Assembly: GCA_050031985.1 (NCBI GenBank)
Contig: JBNAIG010000011.1
Span: forward strand, 1 to 64,000
Length of the DNA: 64,000 nt
From: SZUA-368 sp028533045
GTDB taxonomy: Bacteria > Spirochaetota > Spirochaetia > DSM-2461
Direction of reading: 5' to 3'
Shown here: positions 14,775 through 23,398 of the stretch, in pieces
How the letters are laid out: each line of letters opens with the position of its first letter
How positions within the stretch are numbered: the first letter of the stretch is position 1
Program-made: the position numbers and the translations under genes
The notes under the pieces: generated by a model
The model's database searches: none
What the model saw: the letters and a program-made list of their open reading frames with translations, nothing else
What the model was told of the DNA's origin: nothing

Positions 14775-16007
14775 ATGTCAGATTCAGAAGAAAAAAAGGA
14801 AGACACTCCCCAGGTTATTATCAAAGATGTGTGGAAAGTCTTCGGTCGAGATCCCAAAAGGGTCCTAAAGAAGGGCCTGAGGGAGAAGACAAAAGATGAA
14901 ATTCAAAAGAAAACCGGATGTATTCTGGGATTGAGGAATATAAATCTGTCTATTGAAAAGGGGCAGTTTTATATTCTTATGGGACTTTCCGGTAGCGGGA
15001 AGTCTACCCTTATCCGGAATATTATTCGTCTGGTGAATCCTACTTCCGGTGAGATTATTATCGATGGGAAAGATGTTACTTCTATGAATGGGGAACAACT
15101 TCTCCAGTTCCGCAGAAAGACTTTTGGTATGGTTTTTCAGCATTACGGATTGCTTCCCCATCTTACCGTCTTGGATAATGCCGCCTACGGTTTAAAGGTG
15201 CGCGACGTACCCAAGGGAGAGCGTTATGCAAAAGCTATGCAGACCCTTGAGACGGTAGGTTTGAAGGGGTGGGAAGATTACTATCCCGGCTCTCTTTCCG
15301 GTGGGATGCAGCAGCGGGTCGGTCTGGCCCGTGCCTTGGCTAACGATCCGGATATCCTACTCATGGATGAGCCTTTTAGCGGGTTGGACCCCCTTATTCG
15401 TCGTCAGATGCAGGATGAATTGGTGGAGCTCCAGGAAAAACTGCAGAAAACCATCATCTTTGTAACCCATGACCTCCACGAAGCCCTTAAATTGGGTGAC
15501 CGGATTGCCATTATGCGAAACGGAGAAGTGGTGCAGGAGGGAACTCCGGAAGATATTGTTACCCATCCGGCGGACGAGTATGTTCAGGAATTCGTACAGG
15601 ATGCTTCTCCCGCCAAGGTACTTACCGCAGGTTCCATCATGGAACCGGCCAAGGTACTGCTTTATGCTTGGGAAGGTCCTAAAACCGCTTTGACCCTGCT
15701 CAGATCGAACAAGAGAAAGGCCGCCTTTGTGGTAAACAAGAACCATAAGCTTCTTGGTGTGGCCAAGGAAGATAAACTGGCCAAGTGGGTGGATGAGGGA
15801 AATCATTCAGGAAAGATTCCTCCGGAAAAGCTTCGGGTTGTCCCCACCGTTACGGAGGATACCATTCTGGAAGACTTGTTTCCCATCGTGTCCGACAATC
15901 CCTATCCCATTCCCGTTGTAAATGAAGTGGGGAAATTGATGGGTATCGTTACAACCGATATGATTTTTGAGGCCATTTCGCCCGCAGAAGGAGACGATCA
16001 TGATTGA
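14775..16007 (+). CDS. proV: Glycine betaine/proline ABC transporter ATP-binding subunit with CBS domains
   Basis: 410 residues. Walker A GLSGSGKST, signature LSGGMQQRVGLARAL and Walker B ILLMDEPFSGLDP are intact, with the catalytic Glu. The N-terminal extension (VWKVFGRDPKRVLKKG) is typical of ProV/OpuAA, and the C-terminal ~120 residues hold tandem CBS motifs, which in OpuA-type transporters sense ionic strength. It starts 3 bp after proX. The end overlaps the permease start by 8 bp. Confidence 0.93.
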   Translation: MSDSEEKKEDTPQVIIKDVWKVFGRDPKRVLKKGLREKTKDEIQKKTGCILGLRNINLSIEKGQFYILMGLSGSGKSTLIRNIIRLVNPTSGEIIIDGKDVTSMNGEQLLQFRRKTFGMVFQHYGLLPHLTVLDNAAYGLKVRDVPKGERYAKAMQTLETVGLKGWEDYYPGSLSGGMQQRVGLARALANDPDILLMDEPFSGLDPLIRRQMQDELVELQEKLQKTIIFVTHDLHEALKLGDRIAIMRNGEVVQEGTPEDIVTHPADEYVQEFVQDASPAKVLTAGSIMEPAKVLLYAWEGPKTALTLLRSNKRKAAFVVNKNHKLLGVAKEDKLAKWVDEGNHSGKIPPEKLRVVPTVTEDTILEDLFPIVSDNPYPIPVVNEVGKLMGIVTTDMIFEAISPAEGDDHD

Positions 16008-16848
16008 TTTTCCCGAAATTATTGATTTTCCCCTGGCCGACGGGATTGATGCGGCCATGGATTGGCTCCTGGAGCATCTGGACGGATTTTTTGACGCAGT
16101 GGGATTTATTATCCTTCAGGTTGTAAACTTTTTCGAAGGGATTTTTCTCTTTGTTCCCTGGTTTGTCCTGATTCCTCTAGTCGGTCTGGCAGGCTGGAAG
16201 CTGATTGGTAAATGGAAGACCGGTATAGTTTTTATGCTTCTTCTTATGCTGATTGGGTCCTTTGGATACTGGGATTTGGCCATGAGGACTTTGGCGCTTG
16301 TTATTGCTTCGGTGTTCTTTTCCCTTCTCATCGGAATCCCTACAGGGATCAGTATGGCCCGGAATGACCGAACTCAGGCGATTTTGCAGCCCATTCTGGA
16401 CGGTATGCAGACCATGCCCAGTTTTGTCTATCTTATTCCGGCTCTTATGTTCTTTGGAATGGGAAAGGTACCGGCCATGTTCGCTACCATCATCTATGCC
16501 GTACCACCGGTTATTCGTTTGACTAATGTGGGGATTCGGACGGTAGATCCGGAAGCGGTGGAAGCTTCAAAAGCTTTCGGCGCTACTCCTCGTCAGGTTC
16601 TGTTTGACGTACAGCTTCCCCTGGCCAAACCCTCTATCATGGTGGGAATTAACCAGACGACCATGATGGCCCTGGCCATGGTGGTAATGGGGTCCATGAT
16701 CGGAGCCAAGGGACTGGGAATGGAAGTACTCGTAGCCATTAGCCGTATTGAAGTAGGGCAGGGTTTTGAAGCGGGATTGTCCATTGTTATCCTGGCCATC
16801 ATTATTGATAGAATTACCCACTCCTTTTCGGAGAAAAAAGACAAATAG
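16000..16848 (+). CDS. proW: Glycine betaine/proline ABC transporter permease
   Basis: 282 residues from ATG 16000, which has AGAAGGAG 6 bp upstream; the frame's earlier Met at 15967 lies inside proV and is not used. Several transmembrane helices are followed by the binding-protein-dependent permease EAA loop (EASKAFGATPRQVLFDVQLPLAKPSIMVGI). The N-terminal region (DGIDAAMDWLLEHLDGFFDAV) is the amphipathic part common in ProW/OpuAB. It completes the importer of an osmoprotectant at the inner membrane. Confidence 0.92.
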   Translation: MIDFPEIIDFPLADGIDAAMDWLLEHLDGFFDAVGFIILQVVNFFEGIFLFVPWFVLIPLVGLAGWKLIGKWKTGIVFMLLLMLIGSFGYWDLAMRTLALVIASVFFSLLIGIPTGISMARNDRTQAILQPILDGMQTMPSFVYLIPALMFFGMGKVPAMFATIIYAVPPVIRLTNVGIRTVDPEAVEASKAFGATPRQVLFDVQLPLAKPSIMVGINQTTMMALAMVVMGSMIGAKGLGMEVLVAISRIEVGQGFEAGLSIVILAIIIDRITHSFSEKKDK

Positions 16849-16867
16849 GAGCTTTTCCGGGGAAGGT

Positions 16868-18502
16868 TTATTCTTCCTTGGGAGATTCCAATTCCTGCTT
16901 TGAGTATTCCCGGGCTACGCCGGAAGAGAAGAGCAGGTCATGAAGCCGGCTGTCCAGTTCGTGATGGTCGGCCATTTTTTTTATAATTTCCAGGGCTTCG
17001 TCCCAGCCCAGGGGCTTCCTGTAGGGACGGTCTCTGGCGGTTAGGGCTTCGAAAATATCGGAGACCGCAATGATACGCGCCTGTAAGGGAATTTCCTTTT
17101 CCGAAAGGGCTCTGTGATAGCCTAAACCGTTCAGCTTTTCGTGGTGCATGCAGGCATATTCTGCTACCTGGGAGAGATTGTCCGGGAATTCCAGTTTGTC
17201 CAGAATGGTTTTTGTCATAGCCACATGGTTTTCCATCTGCTCCCTTTCATCTTGGTTTAGGGTTCCCTTTCGTATGGCAAGATATTCTTTTTCTTTCTCG
17301 TCGAGGTAGGGATATTTTTTATTTTTTAGTTTCCAGGTTTTTTGGGCGATTTTTTCCAGTCGAGTCAGTTTATCCTCATCCATAAACTCCCTGGGAATAT
17401 TACAGCTTTTCAGGAATTCAAGCTCTTCCCGAATCAGTTTTTTCTCATTCTTTGTCTCGGCCAGGTGTTCGATGAGTTTAAAGCGCAGCTCTATGAGTTC
17501 TATTCGGTCTCCGGGAAGCTCCAGTTTTGTCGATTTATTAATAAGTCTGTCCGGTGTAGTCAGCTTTCCAATATCATGGAGCCATGCGGCAATGCGAATT
17601 TCTTCCCTTTCCTCATCGGTAAAATGGGTCTCCTTAAAAGGGCCTTCCGTAGCATCGTTGACGGCCTGTGTTATCATCATTGTGAGTTTTACCACCCGTT
17701 CAATATGATGTCCCGTATAGGGAGACTTTTCGTCAATCGTTGAACCTATGCTCTTGATAAAGGAGTTAAAAAGGTCCTTGAGCTGCTCGGTAAGTTGAAT
17801 ATTATTGAGAGTAGAGGCGGCATGGGCTGTAAGAAGGGAGATAAGATCTTCGTGGTTTTTGGTAAAAGAAACAGGGCTTCCGCTGATCTTATCCTGGGCA
17901 TTAATCAGCTGGATCACCCCAATCATCTTTCCTTCCAGATCCTTCATGGGCATGACAAGCATGGAGTGGGAGCGGTAGTTGTTGCTGCTATCGTATTTTT
18001 TCGTGCCGGAAAAATTGTAGCCCTCTTCCTTGTAGATGTCGGGAATATTAATGGTTTCTTCGTTCAGGGCACAGCTGGAACAGACATTGTCGTGATTGGC
18101 TTTTCCTTCCTTGTAAAGAGGAACGGAGGGAAGTTTAATTTCATTACCGCTTGTTCCGCCTTGGCGGACGTTGCGGGAGTTGGTATGGAGAATGGCAAAA
18201 TCCAGTTCTTGATTTTCGTAGTCATAGAGATAAATGGTTCCCGCATCGGCGTGGGTAAGGCGCTGGCATTCATCGAGTATCAGTTCAAGCAACTCGTAAT
18301 GTCCCGCTCCCCGTGAGAGAATTTTCCCAATACGCCCATAGGTTTCGTAGCCCAGCCGGCTCTCTTCGAGAGCTTTGGATAGTCCCTGTTTTTCCCGCCT
18401 TTCTCGAAGGAAAAGTACAACAAAGAGAGCCAGAACAGTGGAGGCGGCAAAAAGTAAAATAATCATCAGGCTAATTATAGAAAAAATCTTGCCTTTTTGC
18501 AT
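16868..18502 (-). CDS. Membrane-anchored GAF and HD-GYP c-di-GMP phosphodiesterase-like protein
   Basis: 544 residues. An N-terminal membrane helix (about 8-31) is followed by a short coil, a GAF domain (about 60-215, LLELILDECQRLTHADAGTIYLYD) and an HD-GYP domain (about 245-520). The HD pair is in AAWLHDIGKLTTPD and the second box reads HHEKLNGLGY, with His in place of the usual Pro of GYP. About 90 residues are inserted between the two boxes (ELPGDRIELIE ... TLNQDEREQMENH), more than in a standard domain. It probably degrades c-di-GMP in response to a ligand bound by GAF. It stands alone, upstream of and divergent from htpG. Confidence 0.85.
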   Translation of the reverse strand: MQKGKIFSIISLMIILLFAASTVLALFVVLFLRERREKQGLSKALEESRLGYETYGRIGKILSRGAGHYELLELILDECQRLTHADAGTIYLYDYENQELDFAILHTNSRNVRQGGTSGNEIKLPSVPLYKEGKANHDNVCSSCALNEETINIPDIYKEEGYNFSGTKKYDSSNNYRSHSMLVMPMKDLEGKMIGVIQLINAQDKISGSPVSFTKNHEDLISLLTAHAASTLNNIQLTEQLKDLFNSFIKSIGSTIDEKSPYTGHHIERVVKLTMMITQAVNDATEGPFKETHFTDEEREEIRIAAWLHDIGKLTTPDRLINKSTKLELPGDRIELIELRFKLIEHLAETKNEKKLIREELEFLKSCNIPREFMDEDKLTRLEKIAQKTWKLKNKKYPYLDEKEKEYLAIRKGTLNQDEREQMENHVAMTKTILDKLEFPDNLSQVAEYACMHHEKLNGLGYHRALSEKEIPLQARIIAVSDIFEALTARDRPYRKPLGWDEALEIIKKMADHHELDSRLHDLLFSSGVAREYSKQELESPKEE

Positions 18503-18603
18503 CTAACTTAGTATTTTTTCTTCTGAAAATCATTTTATATCAATATAAGGCCGCTTCCCACTCTGCTTTTGGGGCGGACCTGTGACTAGGAGAATATCTA
18601 TTC

Positions 18604-20478
18604 ATGGCTAAACAGAAGTTCAAAACCGAAGTTAATCAGCTGCTGGACCTGCTCATTCACTCACTTTACTCCCACCCGGAGATCTTCCTGCGTGAGCTCG
18701 TTTCCAACTCGTCCGATGCAATGGACAAGCTTAAGTACCTGACTTTGACCGACGACAATTTCAAGAATCTCGAGTTCGATCCCCGCATCGATATTGAAAT
18801 AGATGAAGTTAATCACAAGACTCTTAAGATAAGTGACTCCGGAATCGGTATGAATAAGGACGATCTTGTGGACTCCCTGGGAACCATTGCCCGTTCGGGA
18901 ACAAAGAACTTCCTTTCCAACCTCACCGGTGACGCCAAAAAGGATTCCAATCTCATTGGTCAGTTTGGTGTAGGTTTCTACTCTATCTTCATGGTGGCCG
19001 ATAAGGCTGAGGTTATCACTAAAAAGGCCGGAGAAGACCAGGCCTGGAAGTGGACCAGCGACGGCAAGACCGGCTTCTCCATCACCGAAGCGGAAAAAGA
19101 GGGCCACGGAACGGATGTTATCCTTCATCTGAACGATCAGGGCCGCGAACTGGACTCCCAGTACGAAATCAAGAATATCACCAAGAAATATTCCAACCAC
19201 ATCGCTTTCCCCATCTTCCTTCACTATGAAAAGACAGAATGGGAAGGTGAGGGCGATGACAGAACCTCCAAACAGGTTCCCACCACCGAGCAAATTAACT
19301 CGGCCAGTGCTCTTTGGAGACGAAACAAGTCGGAAATTTCCGAAGAAGAGTACAACGAGTTTTACAAATCCGTTGCCGATGCCTGGGACGAGCCCATGAT
19401 GACCGTTCACACCAAGGCGGAAGGTACCATGGAGTACACCACTCTTTTCTACGTACCCAAAACGGCTCCCATGGATATGTTCCAGGCCGACTATAAACCG
19501 GGCGTGAAGCTTTACGTGAGGCGTGTTTTCATTACCGACGATGACAAGGAACTTATGCCCACATACCTGCGTTTTGTAAAGGGTGTGATCGATTCTGAAG
19601 ACCTGCCCCTTAACGTGAGCCGGGAACTTCTCCAGAAGAACAAGGTCCTTGCCGGAATCAAAACGGCCAGTACCAAAAAGATGCTTTCCGAGTTCAAGAA
19701 ACTTTCCCAGGACAAGGAAAAATACTCCGAGTTTATCGATCAGTATAACCGTCCCCTCAAGGAAGGTCTCTATTCGGACTTCTCCAACAAGGAAGCCCTA
19801 ATGGAACTGGTTCGCTTCAAGTCCACCACCGAGGAAGGCTGGGTTTCCCTGGCCGAGTACAAGGAAAGAATGAAGGACGACCAGAAGGCGATCTATTACA
19901 TCGCCGGTGAGCGGGAAGAGCAGTTAAGAAAGTCTCCCCTCCTGGAAGCCTACGCCAAGAAGGGAATCGAAGTTCTGGTTATGGCCGATGAAATCGACGA
20001 CATGGTTATGCCCATGGCCGGTCCCTACCAGGAGATTGAACTTAAGGCAATTAACAAGTCCAACGCCGCCGACGACCTGAAGGACGAAGAGGACGAAAAG
20101 AAGGAAAAGGCCACCGAGCCCGTAGCCAAGAAGATCAAGGAAGCCTTGGGTGAAGCGGTTAAGGACGTTAAGGTCTCCAGTCGTCTCCATGAATCTCCCT
20201 GCTGTATCGTAGCGGACGAGAACGATCCCAGTGCCCAGATGCGTCAAATGATGGCTGCCATGGGACAGGCGGGCAACCTTCCCGAACTTCAGCCTATACT
20301 GGAAATCAATCCGGACCACGAAATGGTTACCAAATTGGCCTCTACCGAGGACAAGCAGGTTATCGAGGATGTTTCCTGGGTTCTTTTGAACCAGGCTATG
20401 CTTCTTGAAGGGCATGAGCTTAAGGATGCCAGCGATTTTGCGGCCCGTTTAAACCGACTGGTGGGCGGAGCGCTCTAA
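18604..20478 (+). CDS. htpG: Chaperone protein HtpG (Hsp90)
   Basis: 624 residues, full length. GHKL ATPase motifs are intact: ELVSNSSDAMDKLKYL, DSGIGMNKDDL and GQFGVGFYSIFMV. The middle domain (LYVRRVFITDD, LPLNVSRELLQ) and C-terminal dimerisation region end in LNRLVGGAL. It acts as a cytosolic ATP-dependent chaperone. No CIRCE element or obvious heat-shock sigma motif was seen upstream. The gene is monocistronic with a good terminator. Confidence 0.98.
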   Translation: MAKQKFKTEVNQLLDLLIHSLYSHPEIFLRELVSNSSDAMDKLKYLTLTDDNFKNLEFDPRIDIEIDEVNHKTLKISDSGIGMNKDDLVDSLGTIARSGTKNFLSNLTGDAKKDSNLIGQFGVGFYSIFMVADKAEVITKKAGEDQAWKWTSDGKTGFSITEAEKEGHGTDVILHLNDQGRELDSQYEIKNITKKYSNHIAFPIFLHYEKTEWEGEGDDRTSKQVPTTEQINSASALWRRNKSEISEEEYNEFYKSVADAWDEPMMTVHTKAEGTMEYTTLFYVPKTAPMDMFQADYKPGVKLYVRRVFITDDDKELMPTYLRFVKGVIDSEDLPLNVSRELLQKNKVLAGIKTASTKKMLSEFKKLSQDKEKYSEFIDQYNRPLKEGLYSDFSNKEALMELVRFKSTTEEGWVSLAEYKERMKDDQKAIYYIAGEREEQLRKSPLLEAYAKKGIEVLVMADEIDDMVMPMAGPYQEIELKAINKSNAADDLKDEEDEKKEKATEPVAKKIKEALGEAVKDVKVSSRLHESPCCIVADENDPSAQMRQMMAAMGQAGNLPELQPILEINPDHEMVTKLASTEDKQVIEDVSWVLLNQAMLLEGHELKDASDFAARLNRLVGGAL

Positions 20479-20512
20479 TATCCGCCTCTGAGCCTCCAGG
20501 TTCGGAGCGTCG

Positions 20513-20544
20513 AAACCGTCCTCTTCTCGGGGGCGGTTTTTTTT
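20513..20544 (+). terminator. Terminator of htpG
   Basis: A 9-bp stem (AAACCGTCC with GGGCGGTTT, one G-U pair) and a run of eight T, 35 bp past the htpG stop. Confidence 0.85.
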
Positions 20545-21520
20545 ATTCTTTCCAAATTACCGCCCGGGCCCGGCCGTTCTCTTTTGCCCTATACACCGCC
20601 TGGTCGGCCCGTTCCCAGAGGAGTTTCTTCTCTTTTCCCTGTTCCGGATAGGCGGCGATTCCCACACTGGCCGAGACGGTGTTTAAGTCTCCCTCAAGGT
20701 CATGGAGGAGATTAATCATCTTTAATTCCTCAATCATCTTTGTGCAGAGTTCCTGAGCCTCTCCGGCAGTCGTGCCGGGCAGTATAAAGGTAAACTCATC
20801 CCCTCCGTAGCGGCAGAGGATGTCCCCTTCACGGAAGACATTACGAAAAATATCTACCGCTTGAAGCAAAACCTTGTCGCCCCAGTCCTGTCCATAGAGG
20901 TCGTTGATGGTACCAAAGTGGTCCAGGTCCAGCATAATAAGGGAGAGGGGGTGTTTTTTTTCTTCCGCTTCCCTCAGGCGTCCGTCTATGGACTGGTCAA
21001 GGAAGCGGCGGTTGTAGAGGCCGGTAAAATCGTCCGTAATGGCCCGGGCCTGGGCCTGTTCGCCCCAGGTTACCAGATCGGAGAGAAAGGCGCCCGTGGC
21101 ATGAAGCCTGTTCGTGGTGGTATTAAGCATGCGCTGCATGATGGAGATCCCCGCCTGGGGTCTCTCTTTTACGTATTTATAGAAATCCTCTCCCCTTAGA
21201 CGGAGGAAGCAGGCATGAGACTTGGGAACGCAGGTGGCGGAGCGGGGAGAGTTATCAAAAATGGCCATTTCTCCAAAGAAATGGCCCTCTCCGATTTCCG
21301 CCAGCTCCAGGGTTTCTCCGTCGGGCGTTTCTACGGTAATCGCCACCGATCCGGATAAAATAATATACATGGAATCGCCTCTGTCCCCTTCGTGAAAGAC
21401 AGGAGTCCCGGCGGGAAGTGTTAAGGTTTCCATTGCCTTATGGAGTGCTTGAAGATTCTCCCGGGAAAGGTTTTCCAGCATTTCGAAAGAGCTCAGGACC
21501 TGAATGGGATCTTTAATCAT
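20543..21520 (-). CDS. Cyclic-nucleotide-binding domain plus active GGDEF diguanylate cyclase
   Basis: 325 residues. The N-terminal cNMP-binding domain (about 8-125) contains the phosphate-binding cassette-like FGEMAIFDNSPRSATC. The GGDEF domain (about 165-322) has an intact CRYGGDEF active loop, the substrate-side LDLDHFGTINDLYG and a C-terminal ADQAVYRAKENGR, so it should make c-di-GMP. No helix-turn-helix is present. It overlaps the upstream paralogue by 8 bp and is translated after it; the two probably work as a pair. Confidence 0.9.
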   Translation of the reverse strand: MIKDPIQVLSSFEMLENLSRENLQALHKAMETLTLPAGTPVFHEGDRGDSMYIILSGSVAITVETPDGETLELAEIGEGHFFGEMAIFDNSPRSATCVPKSHACFLRLRGEDFYKYVKERPQAGISIMQRMLNTTTNRLHATGAFLSDLVTWGEQAQARAITDDFTGLYNRRFLDQSIDGRLREAEEKKHPLSLIMLDLDHFGTINDLYGQDWGDKVLLQAVDIFRNVFREGDILCRYGGDEFTFILPGTTAGEAQELCTKMIEELKMINLLHDLEGDLNTVSASVGIAAYPEQGKEKKLLWERADQAVYRAKENGRARAVIWKE

Positions 21521-22499
21521 TTTCCTTACTCCTTTTTTTATAGGCCAGAATCTTCTCTCCCCCTCTTTTACGTCCCATAAGGGGGAGTTCGTGAATCATA
21601 GTCAGGAGTTCTTCTACCTTTTGATTGTGAGTGGGGTAGATCCCGATACCTACGCTGGCCGTCAATTTGAACTGGTCTGTGCCGGTTAGAGAGGAGAGGT
21701 CAAGTGAGTGAATAAAACTTTGGATTTCACCAGCTTTAACATAGGCTTCCTTGCGGTTAGCGCTGTAGAGGATTACCGCCATGGCATTTCCCTTGTAACG
21801 GACCGTACGGCTATCATCGCCAATGAAGTCCCGCAGTTCCCGGGCCATGAGGCAAATGGCCTTGTCCCCCGCTTCATGGCCGTAATTATCATTTAGCTCT
21901 TTGAAGTTATCCGGTTTGGAAATGAGGACCGTAAAGGGAGTGCCCGACTTGTTTATATGTTCCTGCAGGGTCTCCGTCAGATAGCTCTGATTGTAGATCC
22001 CGGTCAGTTTATCCCGGTAGACCTGTTTCTTGAGCTCCTGAACCAGGGGGGAGTTCTCTTTGACCAGATCATTGGCACTGCGTATACGGTCCGATACAAG
22101 AACCAGCATCCGGTGGAGGACCTGGGCGGCGATAAGAGGTTGGGATTCAAGAAATGAGGAGAAATCCCTGTCTCTTCCGGGGAATCTCAGTACGGTTGTG
22201 TCGGTGCTGGCCAAAGCATCGGCTTGGCGAGGTTCTCCGTTAAAAAGGTCCAGCTCTCCCAAACTATTGCCCGGTATATAACGAGCCAGTTGGGTATCGG
22301 GCCCCTCCGAGTATTCCGCCACTTTCTGAACCACGATTTCGCCAGTCTTAACAATATAAAGGGCATCTCCCCGGTCGCCTTCGGCAAAGAGTCTCTCCCC
22401 TTCTTCAAGGTCTATGTATTCGCAAAAGGAGGCAATCACTTCCAGTTCCCGGGAGCTTAGTCGGGAGAACAGGTCTATTTGTTTGAGTAGATCTAACAT
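21513..22499 (-). CDS. Cyclic-nucleotide-binding domain plus degenerate GGDEF protein
   Basis: 328 residues with the same architecture as the downstream gene. The cNMP-binding domain (about 5-125) has LGELDLFNGEPRQADALAS. The GGDEF-type domain (about 165-320) keeps the fold signature (YRDKLTGIYNQSYL, DNFKELNDNYGHEAGDKAI, VGIGIYPTHNQ), but the active loop reads RYKGNAMAVIL instead of RYGGDEF, so it should be catalytically dead. It may bind GTP or partner with the active cyclase. It follows the lipoprotein gene with an 8-bp gap. Confidence 0.85.
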   Translation of the reverse strand: MLDLLKQIDLFSRLSSRELEVIASFCEYIDLEEGERLFAEGDRGDALYIVKTGEIVVQKVAEYSEGPDTQLARYIPGNSLGELDLFNGEPRQADALASTDTTVLRFPGRDRDFSSFLESQPLIAAQVLHRMLVLVSDRIRSANDLVKENSPLVQELKKQVYRDKLTGIYNQSYLTETLQEHINKSGTPFTVLISKPDNFKELNDNYGHEAGDKAICLMARELRDFIGDDSRTVRYKGNAMAVILYSANRKEAYVKAGEIQSFIHSLDLSSLTGTDQFKLTASVGIGIYPTHNQKVEELLTMIHELPLMGRKRGGEKILAYKKRSKEND

Positions 22500-22507
22500 T
22501 GATTTTC

Positions 22508-23329
22508 TTAGGGCAACTCGTACGATTCGACAGAGGCGGTCAGGTTGGGGTAGAAAAGTCCCTTGATAAAGGTATTGCTATACCCTGTTTCTTCCAGGAA
22601 ATCTTTTTGCCAACTCCATACATCAGGCCCCTCTCCGAAAAAATCGTAAGGGTCATAGTCTGAATAGCCCAGTGAATCGACATAGATGAAGTATTCATTC
22701 CCCACTTCTTCCAGGACGTTTCCCAGGAAGATGTCTTTGCTCCCGTCGGAAAGAAAAAGGTCGAAGCCGGCACTCATGGGCCCCATGGCCTCTAGGGTGT
22801 CCAGGAGTCCCTTATAGACATTCTCTTTTTTAAGAGGGACTTCGTACTCATATTCCAGGTTGGCCACATCATCGCTAATATTGAGGATGACTCCTGTCTC
22901 GTAATAGGTTCGCTCATCTATGGTATAGCTGATGATACCCGGGGCCGCTTCGGAAAAGTGGTAGATGAATTCCTGACCCTTTTCTATTTCCAGTAATTCA
23001 AGAATGTCCCGGTCCGTTTCCGTTATTATACACTTGAGGAAGAGAGGGGCATTGCTAAATTCGCTCCCCTCCATAAGAGTGTTCATCGTTTTTTCCAGAG
23101 CATCCTTCTCCTCAAGCTCCAGTTCCCGGTCCAGGATGACATAGTAGACATCTTCGTTAAAGTTGACTTCCTGTTCTCCATAGCTTACCAGGACATCTTC
23201 TATCATTGTTTCCAGCTCTTTTTTTATCTCACTATTCCAGGGAGCATTGACCGTCATAACCGTAGGCCTACAGGAGCTAAATAATATAGCACCAAGAATT
23301 AAGGCGCCTTTAATAAAAATCTTTCTCAT
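22508..23329 (-). CDS. Lipoprotein of unknown function
   Basis: 273 residues. The signal peptide ends in a lipobox (LFSSC, acylated Cys20). The mature protein is acidic and rich in Asp, Glu and Tyr, with no motif I recognise. It lies first in a minus-strand run with the two cNMP-GGDEF genes (8-bp gap), so it may be a periplasmic partner of that signalling pair; this is inference from position only. It is divergent from the hybrid histidine kinase gene. Confidence 0.75.
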   Translation of the reverse strand: MRKIFIKGALILGAILFSSCRPTVMTVNAPWNSEIKKELETMIEDVLVSYGEQEVNFNEDVYYVILDRELELEEKDALEKTMNTLMEGSEFSNAPLFLKCIITETDRDILELLEIEKGQEFIYHFSEAAPGIISYTIDERTYYETGVILNISDDVANLEYEYEVPLKKENVYKGLLDTLEAMGPMSAGFDLFLSDGSKDIFLGNVLEEVGNEYFIYVDSLGYSDYDPYDFFGEGPDVWSWQKDFLEETGYSNTFIKGLFYPNLTASVESYELP

Positions 23330-23362
23330 GGTAAATAATGATTATACTGTTTCTTATATTTT

Positions 23363-23391
23363 TTGCTATCCCCTAAACATTGTTCTATAAT
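23363..23391 (+). promoter_or_regulatory. Promoter of the hybrid histidine kinase, predicted leaderless
   Basis: TTGCTA (23363-23368), 17-bp spacer, TATAAT (23386-23391). The expected start point 7-8 nt later coincides with the A of the kinase ATG at 23399. There is no ribosome site between them. Confidence 0.6.
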
Positions 23392-23398
23392 TTTTTAT

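Noticed and set aside
23363..23398. TTG start for the hybrid kinase
   Set aside because: It is the -35 box; the ATG at 23399 starts a proper membrane-anchor sequence.
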